Source: Jiangella aurantiaca (GTDB lineage Bacteria; Actinomycetota; Actinomycetes; Jiangellales; Jiangellaceae). Taken from it: 64,000 nt of DNA. This document shows, one piece after another, positions 40,276 to 49,683 of this stretch (its first letter is position 1; each line of letters opens with the position of its first letter). A program made the translations under genes and the position numbers. The stretch is from positions 1 through 64,000 of the forward strand of contig NZ_SMLB01000020.1 of the NCBI RefSeq assembly GCF_004349105.1, given 5' to 3'. Below the pieces are notes generated by a model that saw nothing but the letters and a program-made list of their open reading frames with translations, was not told the origin of the DNA and searched no databases.

Positions 40276-41210
40276 GCTTCCTGGGCCGCCGGCTGCTGTA
40301 CATGGTCCCGACGCTCTTCCTGATCTCGGTCGTGTCGTTCGCCATCATCCAGCTGCCTCCGGGCGACTACCTGACCGCGCTGACCTCCGAGATGGAGGCG
40401 CAGGGCGAGACGGTCGACAACGTGCAGCTGGAAGCGTTGCGAGCCCGCTACGGACTCGGTGAGCCGTTCCACGTCCAGTACTGGAAGTGGATCTCCGGGA
40501 TCGTCTCCGACCTCGACTTCGGCCAGTCCTTCGAGTGGGGGCGCCCGGTATCGACGCTGCTCGCCGACCGGCTGCCCCTGACCGTGGCGCTGGCCGGAGC
40601 GACCCTGTTGTTCACCTGGCTGGTGGCGCTGCCCATCGGCATCTACTCGGCCGTGAAGCAGTACTCGATCGGTGACTACCTGGCCACGACGCTCGGTCTG
40701 CTCGGCCTGGCCACGCCCAACTTCCTGCTGGCGCTGCTGCTGATGTGGATCGCCTTCAGCACCTTCGGGCTGTCGGTCGGCCGGCCCAACGCGGTCACGC
40801 TCGCCATCGCCGTCGTCGTCCTGGGCACCGCCGGCACGGCCGGACTGATCCGCATCCTGCGGGCGAACCTGCTCGACGAGCTGCGCAAGCCGTACGTCGT
40901 CGCCGCGCGCGCCCAGGGACTGCCCGAGAGGCGGCTGCTCGTCAAGTATCCGCTGCGCGTGGCCATGAACCCGTTCTTCTCCACCATCGGCTGGCTGCTG
41001 CCCGGCCTGGTGGGCGGCGAGGTGATCGTCGCGACGGTGATCAACCTCGACACGGTCGGGCCGTTGCTGCTGGGTGCGCTGCAGAGCCAGGACATGTATC
41101 TCGCGGGGTCGATCATCCTGATCCTGAGCGCGCTGACCGTGATCGGGACGTTGATCTCCGACATCGCCCTGGCCTGGCTCGACCCCCGAGTCCGTCTCCG
41201 GTACCGGTAG
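40269..41210 (+). CDS. ABC transporter permease (DppB-like)
   Basis: 313 residues with six membrane segments and the family start FLGRRLLYMVPTLFLISVVS, which sits before a large external loop. The inner-membrane coupling loop is seen as IRILRANLLDELRKPYVVAARAQGLPERRLL (EAA-type motif, about residues 197-227). It overlaps the end of the BNR_4 gene by seven bases and precedes the DppC-like permease by ten, so the importer genes form one operon. Confidence 0.93.
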   Translation: MLSFLGRRLLYMVPTLFLISVVSFAIIQLPPGDYLTALTSEMEAQGETVDNVQLEALRARYGLGEPFHVQYWKWISGIVSDLDFGQSFEWGRPVSTLLADRLPLTVALAGATLLFTWLVALPIGIYSAVKQYSIGDYLATTLGLLGLATPNFLLALLLMWIAFSTFGLSVGRPNAVTLAIAVVVLGTAGTAGLIRILRANLLDELRKPYVVAARAQGLPERRLLVKYPLRVAMNPFFSTIGWLLPGLVGGEVIVATVINLDTVGPLLLGALQSQDMYLAGSIILILSALTVIGTLISDIALAWLDPRVRLRYR

Positions 41211-41220
41211 GTGACGCGGA

Positions 41221-42399
41221 ATGCTGCAGCCCGACTCCCCGCCCGAGCGGCCCGGTGTGGCCGCCGATCCGGCTCCCGACGGTGCGCACCTCGCCGTGGA
41301 GCCGGAGGCGGTCTCGGTCGCGTCCCAGTGGAAGCTGATGTGGTGGCGGTTCCGCCGGCACCGGCTGGCCATGGCCGGGCTGATCGTGACCGCGCTGTTC
41401 TACTTCGTCGCCGTCTTCGCGGACTTCCTGGCACCGTACGGGTCGGGCACCTTCGAGTCCGAGCACACGTACGCGCCGCCCCAGACTCTTCGGATCGTGG
41501 ACACCAGCGGTGACGGCTGGGACTGGGGGCTCTACGTCCACGGGTATCGCGCCGAGCGCGATCCGGAGACGCTGGAGCTGAGGTACGCCGTCGACGAGGC
41601 GACGCGGATCCCGGTGCGGCTGTTCGCCGAGGGTGAGACCTACCGGCTGTTCGGCCTGTTCGAGACCGACATCCACCTGTTCGGGACAGCCGACCCCGAC
41701 GCGCCGCCGGTCCATCTGCTGGGAGCGGACCGGCTGGGCCGCGACCAGCTGTCCCGCATCATCCACGGAACGCGTATCTCGATGTCCGTCGGCCTGATCG
41801 GTGTGTCGGTGGCGTTCGTGCTCGGCATCCTCCTCGGCGGCGTGTCCGGTTACGTCGGCGGGAAGACCGACACCGTCATCCAGCGGGTGGTGGAGTTCTT
41901 CATGTCGCTGCCGACCTTGCCGTTGTGGCTCGGCCTGGCGGCCGCGGTACCCCGCGACTGGGGGCCGTTGACGCGATACTTCGCGATCACGGTGGTGCTG
42001 TCGTTCGTCGCCTGGACCGGCCTGGCGCGCGAGGTGCGCGGCCGGTTCCTGTCGCTGCGCGAGGAGGACTTCGTCACGGCCGCGAAGCTCGACGGCGTTG
42101 GTCGGCCCGGCGTCATCTTCCGGCACATGCTGCCCTCCTTCACCAGCCACCTGATCGCCACGCTGACGCTGTCCATCCCGGCGATGATCCTCGCGGAGAC
42201 GGCGCTGTCCTTCCTCGGCCTCGGCCTCCAGGCGCCGGTCGTCTCGTGGGGTGTGTTGCTGCAGGAGGCGCAGCAGATCCGCGTGATCTCGACCGCGCCA
42301 TGGCTGCTGCTCCCGGGTCTCGCGGTCGTGACCGCCGTCCTGGCACTCAACTTCCTCGGGGACGGCCTGCGCGACGCGGCCGACCCGTACCGACGATGA
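41221..42399 (+). CDS. ABC transporter permease (DppC-like)
   Basis: 392 residues, longer than the usual ~300. After a 35-residue cytoplasmic start (QWKLMWWRFRRHRLAMAGLI) and a first membrane helix comes an extended external segment of about 110 residues, then the five-helix permease core (SVGLIGVSVAFVLGILLGGV). The EAA motif lies in REEDFVTAAKLDGVGRPGVI. The long external insert is found in a subset of DppC-like permeases linked to sugar uptake loci and may contact the binding protein. Pairs with the upstream permease. Confidence 0.92.
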   Translation: MLQPDSPPERPGVAADPAPDGAHLAVEPEAVSVASQWKLMWWRFRRHRLAMAGLIVTALFYFVAVFADFLAPYGSGTFESEHTYAPPQTLRIVDTSGDGWDWGLYVHGYRAERDPETLELRYAVDEATRIPVRLFAEGETYRLFGLFETDIHLFGTADPDAPPVHLLGADRLGRDQLSRIIHGTRISMSVGLIGVSVAFVLGILLGGVSGYVGGKTDTVIQRVVEFFMSLPTLPLWLGLAAAVPRDWGPLTRYFAITVVLSFVAWTGLAREVRGRFLSLREEDFVTAAKLDGVGRPGVIFRHMLPSFTSHLIATLTLSIPAMILAETALSFLGLGLQAPVVSWGVLLQEAQQIRVISTAPWLLLPGLAVVTAVLALNFLGDGLRDAADPYRR

Positions 42400-42409
42400 G
42401 GGGACCGAC

Positions 42410-44572
42410 ATGACGTCGCACGTGAGGGCAACGCCGACGATCGCCGACGCCCACGTTCCCGAGTCGGACCTGTTGGTCATCGACGAGCTGGCGACCCACT
42501 TCCACACGGACGAGGGCGTGGTCAAGGCCGTCGACGGCGTCAGCCTGACGGTGCCGCACGGCAAGACGGTGTGTGTGGTGGGCGAATCCGGCTGCGGGAA
42601 GTCGGTCACGGCGCGGTCGGTGCTCGGGCTGGTCGACCCACCGGGACGGATCGAGAGCGGCCACATCTGGTGGCGGCCCAGCCCGCCCACGGAGCCGCTC
42701 GACCTCGCCGCTCTGGATCCTCGTGCAGCGGCGATGCGACGGGTCCGCGGCGGGCAGATCGGCATGGTGTTCCAGGAGCCGATGGCGTCGCTGTCGCCCA
42801 TGTACACCATCGGCAACCAGCTGACGCAGGCGATGCGATTGCATCTGCCGCTGTCCGCAGCCGAGGCGCGGGAGCGAGCCATCGCGCAGCTCGCCCGCGT
42901 CGGCATCCCGCAGCCGGAGAAGCGGTTCGACGCCTACCCGTTCCAGCTCTCCGGCGGCATGTGCCAACGGGCGATGATCGCCATCGCGCTGGCCTGTGAC
43001 CCGGGCCTGCTGATCGCCGACGAGCCGACGACGGCGCTGGACGTCACCACTCAGGCGCGGATCCTCGACCTCCTCCGGGAGCTGAAGGACCAGACCGGCA
43101 TGGCGATGATCTTCGTCACGCACGACCTCGGGGTGGTCGCCGAGATCGCCGACGAGGTCGCCGTCATGTACCTGGGCCGGGTCGTGGAGCGCGGCAGTGT
43201 CTTCGACATCTTCGATCGGCCGCAGCATCCGTACACGGTCGCCCTGCTGGAGTCGATGCCCACGGCGGGCCTCTCGGCCGGCGGGCGGCTCAACGCGATC
43301 TCCGGAATGGTGCCGCACCCGGGCAACCGGCCGGCCGGCTGCGCCTTCCACCCACGCTGCCCCAGCATGATCCCCGGTCTGTGCGACACCATCTCGCCGC
43401 CCGAGCTGACTCTCGGCGACCGGCGAAGCGCGGCCTGCCACCTCCTGGACGCCGAGGTGGCGGCACCGCCGCCGCCGTCCCGTGTCCCCGCGGCAGTGGT
43501 GGCGCCGGCCGTCACGCGCGCCGTCCCGGCGCCCGCGGCGCCCGCGCCGGCGCCGAGCGGCGAGCCGTTGCTGTCGGTGCAGGGTCTGCGGATGTACTTC
43601 CCGGTCAAGAAGGGCATTCTGGGTCGCACCGTGGGACACGTCCGCGCCGTCGACGACGTGGACCTGGAGATCCGGCAGGGCGAGACCGTGGGACTGGTCG
43701 GTGAGTCAGGCTGCGGCAAGACCACTCTTGGCCGGTGCATCGCCAGGGCGCTCGACCCGACCGGCGGGCGGATTCTCTACCGCGACGCCGAGGGCGGGCC
43801 CGCCGTCGACCTGGCCCAGCTCACCAGCGCCCAGCTGCGTCCGTATCGCGGGCAGGTCAGGGTGATCTTCCAGGACCCGTTCGGGTCACTCAACCCGCGC
43901 AAGACCCTCCTCCAGCTCATCGGTGAACCCCTCACGAGGATCCGCCGCGCCGACACGAGCGATTCGAGCATCCAGGATCAGGTCGCGGACATGCTGCGCC
44001 GGGTCGGCCTGCGCCCGGAGTACATGCGCCGCTATCCCCATGCCTTCTCCGGTGGCGAACGCCAGCGCGTCAGCATCGCCCGCGCCCTGATCACCCGCCC
44101 GCGGCTGGTCGTCGCCGACGAGGCCGTCTCCGCGCTCGACGTCTCGGTCCGCGCGCAGATCCTCAACCTGCTCCGGGATCTGCAGGACGAGTACCGGCTC
44201 ACCTATCTGTTCATCTCGCACGACCTCTCCGTCGTCGAGAGTCTCTGCGACCGCGTCGCGGTGATGTACCTGGGCAAGATCGTCGAACAGGCCGGCACCC
44301 GGTCGCTGTTCACCGAGCCGGGTCATCCCTACACCGCCGCCCTCTTGTCCGCCGTCCCGCAGCCCGACCCGCACCGTCGGAGCCAGGGTGCGCGGATCCG
44401 GCTCGCGGACGACCTCCCCGATCCGGCCGACCCGCCGCCCGGGTGCCCGTTCCACACCCGCTGCCCGCACCGGGACTCCTCCATCTGCGCCGTGGACGTG
44501 CCCCAGCCACGGCGGCTCGGCGCCGGTCACCTGGCCGCCTGCCACTACGCCGGCGACCTCGTCCTGAAATGA
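42410..44572 (+). CDS. Fused ABC transporter ATPase (DppD-DppF type)
   Basis: 720 residues carrying two complete nucleotide-binding domains in one chain. Domain 1: Walker A GESGCGKS (K64), signature [12 protein letters not shown], Walker [13 protein letters not shown], and its C-terminal oligopeptide-type tail ending in CAFHPRCPS. Domain 2: Walker [12 protein letters not shown] (K437), signature [15 protein letters not shown], Walker [13 protein letters not shown], tail CPFHTRCPH. An Ala/Pro-rich linker joins them (about residues 355-385). Usually these are separate DppD and DppF proteins. The Cys-rich tails often bind an iron-sulfur cluster. It ends the importer operon; a long stem-loop repeat follows. 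Confidence 0.94.
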   Translation: MTSHVRATPTIADAHVPESDLLVIDELATHFHTDEGVVKAVDGVSLTVPHGKTVCVVGESGCGKSVTARSVLGLVDPPGRIESGHIWWRPSPPTEPLDLAALDPRAAAMRRVRGGQIGMVFQEPMASLSPMYTIGNQLTQAMRLHLPLSAAEARERAIAQLARVGIPQPEKRFDAYPFQLSGGMCQRAMIAIALACDPGLLIADEPTTALDVTTQARILDLLRELKDQTGMAMIFVTHDLGVVAEIADEVAVMYLGRVVERGSVFDIFDRPQHPYTVALLESMPTAGLSAGGRLNAISGMVPHPGNRPAGCAFHPRCPSMIPGLCDTISPPELTLGDRRSAACHLLDAEVAAPPPPSRVPAAVVAPAVTRAVPAPAAPAPAPSGEPLLSVQGLRMYFPVKKGILGRTVGHVRAVDDVDLEIRQGETVGLVGESGCGKTTLGRCIARALDPTGGRILYRDAEGGPAVDLAQLTSAQLRPYRGQVRVIFQDPFGSLNPRKTLLQLIGEPLTRIRRADTSDSSIQDQVADMLRRVGLRPEYMRRYPHAFSGGERQRVSIARALITRPRLVVADEAVSALDVSVRAQILNLLRDLQDEYRLTYLFISHDLSVVESLCDRVAVMYLGKIVEQAGTRSLFTEPGHPYTAALLSAVPQPDPHRRSQGARIRLADDLPDPADPPPGCPFHTRCPHRDSSICAVDVPQPRRLGAGHLAACHYAGDLVLK

Positions 44573-44591
44573 GCCTCGCCGCCCAGCTGCT

Positions 44592-44663
44592 GTTGATCTT
44601 GGAGTTGTTCGGCCATCTATCGGACATTTCACCCCAAAATGGCCGAACAACTCCAAGATCAAC
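44592..44663. repeat. Dispersed stem-loop element, family 1 copy 2
   Basis: Perfect 24-bp arms (44592-44615 and 44640-44663) start GTTGATCTTGGAGT and flank a 24-base loop with ATCGGACATTTCACCC (44619-44634). The loop core differs by one base from copy 1 at 774-789 and the first 14 arm bases are shared. It begins 20 bases after the ABC ATPase stop, again at a gene's 3' end. Confidence 0.8.
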
Positions 44664-44762
44664 GCGGTGGCGTTGGGGGTATCAGCGACGGGCAGCGTCC
44701 CCACAACCGGATCTGGGGTTCACCCACGCACGGAAGCAGTAGAGGAGCCTGAAATGAGGCTG

Positions 44763-45242
44763 CCCGACCCGATCCGTGGGTCGATCATGTCTTGATCACC
44801 GAGTTGCCGGATCGGTTGAACGCGCGCCTTGGTGGCCGGGGTTCGCCGGAGTTTCGCCGCGTTGGCCGGGGGTTTGCGACGTTGGTCGTCCCCCTGCTGC
44901 CCATTCTCTTCGCCGCGCACGCGCGCCTCAAGCGGACCTATGGGGCGCTTCGCGCCGAGGCGGACCGCTTGACCCGCGCGCACGCGGCCGAAGAACGGGC
45001 AGCTATCAGGGGACGGGGGAGTCTGGCGACGGCGCGACGTTTGGCCGGCGCTGGTGTCCACGGTGTGAGATTTCACGGCGATTCGGGAGCCATCACCAGG
45101 ACTTCTCCCGCATCACCACGCCTGCAATCGTGTTGAGGCTCCCGTAATCCTGGTGATGTACGCGATCGTTGCGGACTTGAGGCGCGCGTTCGCGGCACAC
45201 CCGGCGAACCGCGGACCTCGCCAACCCACGGATCGGGTCGGG
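44763..45242. repeat. 480-bp non-coding segment with 19-bp terminal inverted repeats
   Basis: CCCGACCCGATCCGTGGGT at 44763-44781 is the exact complement of 45224-45242. Outside them lie near-identical direct repeats of 12 bases (44747-44758 and 45245-45256, 10 of 12 alike), as a decayed target duplication would look. Each terminal repeat also folds on its own (GACCC...GGGTC). An open frame at 44792-45136 exists but shows no domain, so I treat the segment as a MITE-like or REP-type island. The gap 44573-45307 holds no supported gene. Confidence 0.5.
45110..45167 (-). repeat. 58-bp dispersed intergenic repeat, family 2 copy 2
   Basis: Inverted copy of 8993-9050, 54 of 58 identical, lying inside the 480-bp island. 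Additional CATCACCAGG (45091) and CCTGGTGATG (45149) can pair, giving a wider stem. Confidence 0.75.
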
Positions 45243-45261
45243 GAGTCTGAAACGAGCGCGT

Positions 45262-45294
45262 GGAAGGGGCGGATCCGAGGGACCCGCCCCTTCC
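45262..45294 (-). terminator. Hairpin terminator of the MMPL gene
   Basis: GGAAGGGGCGG (45262-45272) and its exact complement (45284-45294) form an 11-bp GC-rich stem with an 11-base loop, 13 bases past the MMPL stop on the minus strand. Confidence 0.75.
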
Positions 45295-45307
45295 GTTCGG
45301 CCCGACG

Positions 45308-47413
45308 TCAGCGCACCAGCACCGGCTCACGCTCGCCGTCCGGTCCCGTCGGCTCGGTGGCCGAGGGCGCCTCGACGGACTCGGTGAGCGCCAGCCGCTC
45401 GTGCACCCGGCGCAGCGGCCGGGGGAGCCACCAGTTGCGCGAGCCCAGCAGCGTCATCGTCGCCGGGACCAGGAGCATCCGGACCACGGCGGCGTCCAGC
45501 GCGATCGCCAGCACCAGCCCGAGCCCGATCGCCTTGATCGGCGCGAACCCACCGAAGACGAACCCGGCGAAGACCACTCCGATGATCAGCGCGGCCGCGG
45601 TGACGATGCCGCCGGTGCGCTGCAGGCCGGCCACGACCGAGCCGTGCGCGCCGTCGCCTGCCAGCCAGCGCTCGCGGATCCGCGACAGCAGGAACACCTC
45701 GTAGTCGACGGAGAGTCCGAACGCGATCGCGCCGACCAGGATCGGGACGGTGAGGTGCAGATAGCCCAGGCCGTCGGCGCCGACCAGACCGGCGAGGTGA
45801 CCCTGCTGGAACACCCACACGACCATGCCGAGCGCGGCGCCGATGCTCAGCAGGTTGGTGAGGATCGCCTTGACCGGCAGCAGGATCGAGCCGGTGAACG
45901 CGAACAGCAGTGCCAGTGTGCCGATCGCCACCAGCCCGATCGCCCAAGGCAGCCGGTCGGCCAGCATCGCCTGGTAGTCGACCAGCACCGCGGTGTCGCC
46001 GCCGACCTGGACCTCATAGGGGAGCGACATCGAGCGGATGGCCCGGACGGCGTCCTGCGCGGCCGCGCCCTCGGCGTCGCCGGCTGGGGTGGCGGCCAGC
46101 CCGGTGAGGTCGTCGGTCAACGGCACGACCTCGACCGACGCGATGCCGGGCAGGTCCTCGACGGCGGAGCGCAGGCCCTCGACCGAGCCGGTCGGCGCCG
46201 ATGCCACGATCTCGATGTCGCCGGTCCACCGCGCCTGCTCGGGGAAGTGGGTGCCCAGCTGCGTCCACAGCTCGCGGGTGTCCGTCGACGTCGGCAGCAT
46301 CCGCGGGTCGCCCTGCGAGATGTGCATGTCCGCGACCGGCACCGCCAGCGTGACCAGCGCGGCCGCCGTGGTGACCAGCGTGAGGACCGGCCGCTTCTGC
46401 ACGCCGCGGGCGACCCGGGCGAACACGCCATCACCGGACCGCTCGCGCGTCGGCGAGATCCGGTGGCCGAACTTCGCCAGCAGCGCCGGCAGCAGCGTCA
46501 GCGCGGCGACCATGTCGGCCAGCACGACGGCGGACCCGGCCAGCCCCATCGAGCGCAGGAACGGGTCGTTGAAGACCACCAGCCCGGCCAGCGCGACGGC
46601 CACTGTGAGCCCGGAGAACACGACCGTCCGCCCGGCCGTCGTCGCCGTCCGCAGCACGGCCTCTCGCACGTCGGGCACCGTCCGCCGCTCCTCCTTGAAC
46701 CGGCTCACCATCAGCAGCGCGTAGTCGACCGCCAGCCCGACGGCCAGCATCGTCGTGATCTGTATCGAGTACACCGACACGTCGGTGACCTGACTGAACG
46801 CGAACAGGATCCCGAACGTCGCCCCGACGCCGACGCCGGCCACCAGCAGCGGCAGCCCGGCCGCGAGCAGCCCGCCGAACACGACCAGCAGCAGGATCAG
46901 CACGACCGGCATGGTCAGCATCTCCGCGCGGGCGACGTCCTCCTGGGCGGTCTCGGAGAACTCGACGTCGGACAGCGGGCCGCCGGCGACGACGACGGAC
47001 GCCGCGTCGATCGACTCCAGCCGCTCGGCGGCGGCCGCCGCCTCGCCCTCGCCGTCGTCCTCCAGCCCGGGCGTGAGCGCGATCTCGACGAGGACCGCGT
47101 CGCCTCCGTCCGACGGCAGCGGCGGCGAGACCGACGCGATCCCGGGCAGCGTCGCGACGTCGGCGAGCCCGGCCTCCAGCGCTCCGGCAGAAGCGCCCGT
47201 GACGACGGCAGTGAAGGTGTCCGGCTGCGGCGCGGCGTCGTCCACGCGCTCCTCGGCCTGGGCGGACTCGCTGCCCGGGACGATGCCGGTGTCAGAGGTG
47301 AGGCGGTCGAACACGCCGGTGCCGATGCCGAACCCGGCGGCGACGACGGCGACCCAGGCGAGGATGACGATCAGGGGCCGCCTGACGGCGAACCCGGTGA
47401 TGCTGCGCAACAT
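45308..47413 (-). CDS. MMPL-family RND transporter
   Basis: 701-residue inner-membrane exporter of the MMPL branch of the RND superfamily. Two repeats each hold a hydrophobic helix, a soluble loop and a five-helix bundle; GLAVDYALLMVSRFKEERR in the first half and GLSVDYEVFLLSRIRERW in the second are the paired signatures with the Asp-Tyr proton-relay residues. It lies downstream of and co-oriented with a histidine-kinase/response-regulator pair, with 115 bases between, so it is the obvious target. Substrates of this group are lipids or hydrophobic toxins; the actual one is unknown. Confidence 0.93.
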   Translation of the reverse strand: MLRSITGFAVRRPLIVILAWVAVVAAGFGIGTGVFDRLTSDTGIVPGSESAQAEERVDDAAPQPDTFTAVVTGASAGALEAGLADVATLPGIASVSPPLPSDGGDAVLVEIALTPGLEDDGEGEAAAAAERLESIDAASVVVAGGPLSDVEFSETAQEDVARAEMLTMPVVLILLLVVFGGLLAAGLPLLVAGVGVGATFGILFAFSQVTDVSVYSIQITTMLAVGLAVDYALLMVSRFKEERRTVPDVREAVLRTATTAGRTVVFSGLTVAVALAGLVVFNDPFLRSMGLAGSAVVLADMVAALTLLPALLAKFGHRISPTRERSGDGVFARVARGVQKRPVLTLVTTAAALVTLAVPVADMHISQGDPRMLPTSTDTRELWTQLGTHFPEQARWTGDIEIVASAPTGSVEGLRSAVEDLPGIASVEVVPLTDDLTGLAATPAGDAEGAAAQDAVRAIRSMSLPYEVQVGGDTAVLVDYQAMLADRLPWAIGLVAIGTLALLFAFTGSILLPVKAILTNLLSIGAALGMVVWVFQQGHLAGLVGADGLGYLHLTVPILVGAIAFGLSVDYEVFLLSRIRERWLAGDGAHGSVVAGLQRTGGIVTAAALIIGVVFAGFVFGGFAPIKAIGLGLVLAIALDAAVVRMLLVPATMTLLGSRNWWLPRPLRRVHERLALTESVEAPSATEPTGPDGEREPVLVR

Positions 47414-47528
47414 GGCGGCCTCCTTGGGGCTCCGATGGACTGTGTCGATCGTGGCCCTCGGACCCCTGCCGGCGGATCGCCGTGAAGAGCGGATTCGGGC
47501 CCCGCTCGCAGGAGCGGCGGCCTCCCTC

Positions 47529-48218
47529 TCAGGAGTGAGACGCGCCCGGTGTGACCAGGCCGGTCTCGTACGCGAGCACGACCGCCTGGACGCGGTCGCG
47601 CAGGCCCAGCTTGCTGAGCATGCTGCTCACGTGCGTCTTCACGGTGTGCTCGGTGACGAACAGCTCCGCCGCGATCTCGGCGTTGGACAGCCCGCGCGCG
47701 ACCTGGCGCAGCGTCTCCGCCTCGCGCGCGGTCAGCACGTCCAGCCGGCCGTCGGCGGCGCCCTGGCCGGCGCCCGGCGGGCCGCCACCCCGGCCCACGA
47801 CGTCCGCGATCAGCCGCCGGGTGACGGACGGCGCCAGCAGCGCCTCGCCGGACGCGACGACGCGCACCGCCTCGACCAGTTCGTCGCGGCGCATGTCCTT
47901 GAGCAGGAACCCGCTGGCACCGGCCCGCAGCGCGTCGTAGACGTACTCGTCGAGGTCGAACGTGGTGAGCACGAGCACCCGGGCGTCGGTCTCGCGGCAG
48001 ATCGTGGTGGTCGCCTCGATGCCGTCCATGTTCGGCATCCGGATGTCCATGAGCACGACGTCCGGCCGCAGCTCCCGGGCGGCGGCGACCGCCTGCGCGC
48101 CGTCCTCGGCCTCGCCGACGACGGCGATGTCGGGCTGCACGTCGAGGATCATCGCGAAGCCGCCGCGCACCAGCGCCTGGTCGTCGGCGATCAGCACGCG
48201 GATGGTCGGCTCGGGCAC
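47529..48218 (-). CDS. NarL/FixJ-family response regulator
   Basis: 229 residues from the GTG at 48218, six bases past the kinase stop. The receiver domain has the acidic pair in VLIADDQALVRGG, phospho-Asp in VVLMDIRMPNMDG, the Thr of LTTFDLDEYVYDAL and Lys of GFLLKDMRRDE. The LuxR HTH is LTAREAETLRQVARGLSNAE followed by TVKTHVSSMLSKLGLRDRVQ. It works with the adjacent DesK-type kinase and probably regulates the MMPL gene downstream. The two-component pair is separate from the one at position 17. Confidence 0.93.
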   Translation of the reverse strand: MPEPTIRVLIADDQALVRGGFAMILDVQPDIAVVGEAEDGAQAVAAARELRPDVVLMDIRMPNMDGIEATTTICRETDARVLVLTTFDLDEYVYDALRAGASGFLLKDMRRDELVEAVRVVASGEALLAPSVTRRLIADVVGRGGGPPGAGQGAADGRLDVLTAREAETLRQVARGLSNAEIAAELFVTEHTVKTHVSSMLSKLGLRDRVQAVVLAYETGLVTPGASHS

Positions 48219-48223
48219 GCCCT

Positions 48224-49444
48224 CTAGTTTTCCATTCCCTCGTGTGGCTCGCCGCCGCCTCGGACCTGGGGGTCGGCCCTGGGGCAATCGAAAGGTACGG
48301 AGGCGGTCACGCGGAAGCCCGCGCCACCGGGTCCCGGCCCGGTCTCGAGCGTCCCGCCGGCCGCGGCGACCCGCTCGCGCATCCCGATCAGGCCGTGCCC
48401 GCTTCCGTCGGCCGACGGTGTCGGGGGCGCGCTCGGCGGGCCGGCGCCATCGTCGGCGACCTCGATGCGCAGCGCGTCGCCCGACCAGGTCAAGCGGACG
48501 TCCACCCGGCCGGCCCCGGCGTGCTTGACGGTGTTGGTGAGCGACTCCTGGACGATCCGGTACGCCGTCGCCGCGACGTCCGCCGGGACCGGCCGCGGCG
48601 CGCCGTCCTCGGCGAGCGTCGCCGCCAGCCCCGCGTCGTTGACCCGCTGGACCAGGCCCGGGAGGGCGCCGAGGCCGGGTTGCGGCGCACGGTCGCCGCC
48701 GCCGTCGTCCGCCGCACGCAGCACGCCGAGCACGCGGCGCAGCTGGGCCAGCGCGTCGCGGGCGGTGACGGAGATGGTGTCGAACATCTGCTCCGCGCGG
48801 TCGGGGTCGTGCCGGACGGCGACCGGCCCGGCCTCCGCCTGGACTACGACGAGGCTCATCGAGTGGGCGAGGATGTCGTGCATCTCGCGGGCGATCCGCT
48901 CGCGCTCCCGCGTCGCGGCGGTCTCCTGCTCCTGGGTCAGCCGCAGCGCGCGTTCCTCCAACATGGCGATGCGGTCGCGGCGGGCCCGGGCCGCGGTGCC
49001 CAGCGCGTAGGCGACCGCGAACATGATGCCGATCATGCCGAGGTTCAGCGCCTCGTCACGCGGGACGATGATCGAGATGGAGATGCCGAGGACCGTGGCC
49101 GCAACGGCGATCAGCCGCTTCAGCGGCGGCGATAGTGCGGCGAACGTGTAGGTGGCGACCAGCTGTGCCGCCGGGACGTCGGCCAGGATGTCCGCGCTGG
49201 CCAGCACCGTCGTCGAGATGCCGGTGATGGCGGCGACGGCGAACGGGTGCTGCCGCCGCCACAGCAGCGGCAGCGCGTTGACCGACGCCGCCAGCGGCAC
49301 CCACCAGTACAGCTTGTCCGCCACGCCCGCGTTGAAGATCACGTAGAGCGCGCAGGCCGCGGCCACGACGGCGTCGACGGCGACCGGTGGCAGGCCGCGC
49401 GCCCACGCGGCCAGCCGCTCGCCGTACTCGCTCAGTCGCGCCAC
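48224..49444 (-). CDS. DesK/NarX-type sensor histidine kinase
   Basis: About 406 residues from the GTG at 49444. Four to six N-terminal membrane helices (about 15-150) act as sensor. The HisKA_3 dimerisation segment holds the phospho-acceptor His in ERERIAREMHDILAHSMSLV. The HATPase domain carries N-box RIVQESLTNTVKHAG and G-box VADDGAG and GHGLIGMRERV. The upstream in-frame ATG at 49609 is rejected because its extra residues overlap the hen1 remnant region. Partner of the response regulator, with which it shares an operon ahead of the MMPL gene. Confidence 0.92.
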   Translation of the reverse strand: MARLSEYGERLAAWARGLPPVAVDAVVAAACALYVIFNAGVADKLYWWVPLAASVNALPLLWRRQHPFAVAAITGISTTVLASADILADVPAAQLVATYTFAALSPPLKRLIAVAATVLGISISIIVPRDEALNLGMIGIMFAVAYALGTAARARRDRIAMLEERALRLTQEQETAATRERERIAREMHDILAHSMSLVVVQAEAGPVAVRHDPDRAEQMFDTISVTARDALAQLRRVLGVLRAADDGGGDRAPQPGLGALPGLVQRVNDAGLAATLAEDGAPRPVPADVAATAYRIVQESLTNTVKHAGAGRVDVRLTWSGDALRIEVADDGAGPPSAPPTPSADGSGHGLIGMRERVAAAGGTLETGPGPGGAGFRVTASVPFDCPRADPQVRGGGEPHEGMEN

Positions 49445-49543
49445 GCGAACAGTATCGGCGCGGCATGGCGTCGGCGTCCTCACTCCCAGGAGCGAGATGG
49501 CGGTGGCAGCCGACCGCGCGGTCTGGCCGGTGACAATGGTCCG

Positions 49544-49651
49544 GTGCTGCTGACCCTGACCTCGGCCGTCGCCTACGCCAGCGACCTCCGCTATCTCCTG
49601 CACAAGCATCCCGAGCGCGTGCAGAGCTTCCAGCTGAGCGTCGGCGTCGTT
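49544..49651 (+). pseudogene. Remnant of hen1 (3' RNA 2'-O-methyltransferase), 5' end only
   Basis: The frame from the GTG at 49544 reads LLTLTSAVAYASDLRYLLHK then HPERVQSFQLSVG, which is the N-terminus of bacterial Hen1 (ATDLGFLLHKHP...VQSF). After about 35 codons the similarity ends in low-complexity reading, and no methyltransferase domain follows. Full Hen1 proteins have about 450 residues and pair with a polynucleotide kinase-phosphatase gene, which is absent here. So a deletion removed almost the whole gene. Confidence 0.7.
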
Positions 49652-49683
49652 GGGCCGGGTCTTCGGCTCGGCGGGTCGCCACC

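Noticed and set aside
44792-45136. Possible 114-codon gene in the intergenic island
   Set aside because: No domain, poor start context, and the segment is bounded by inverted repeats and contains a dispersed repeat, so coding is unlikely.
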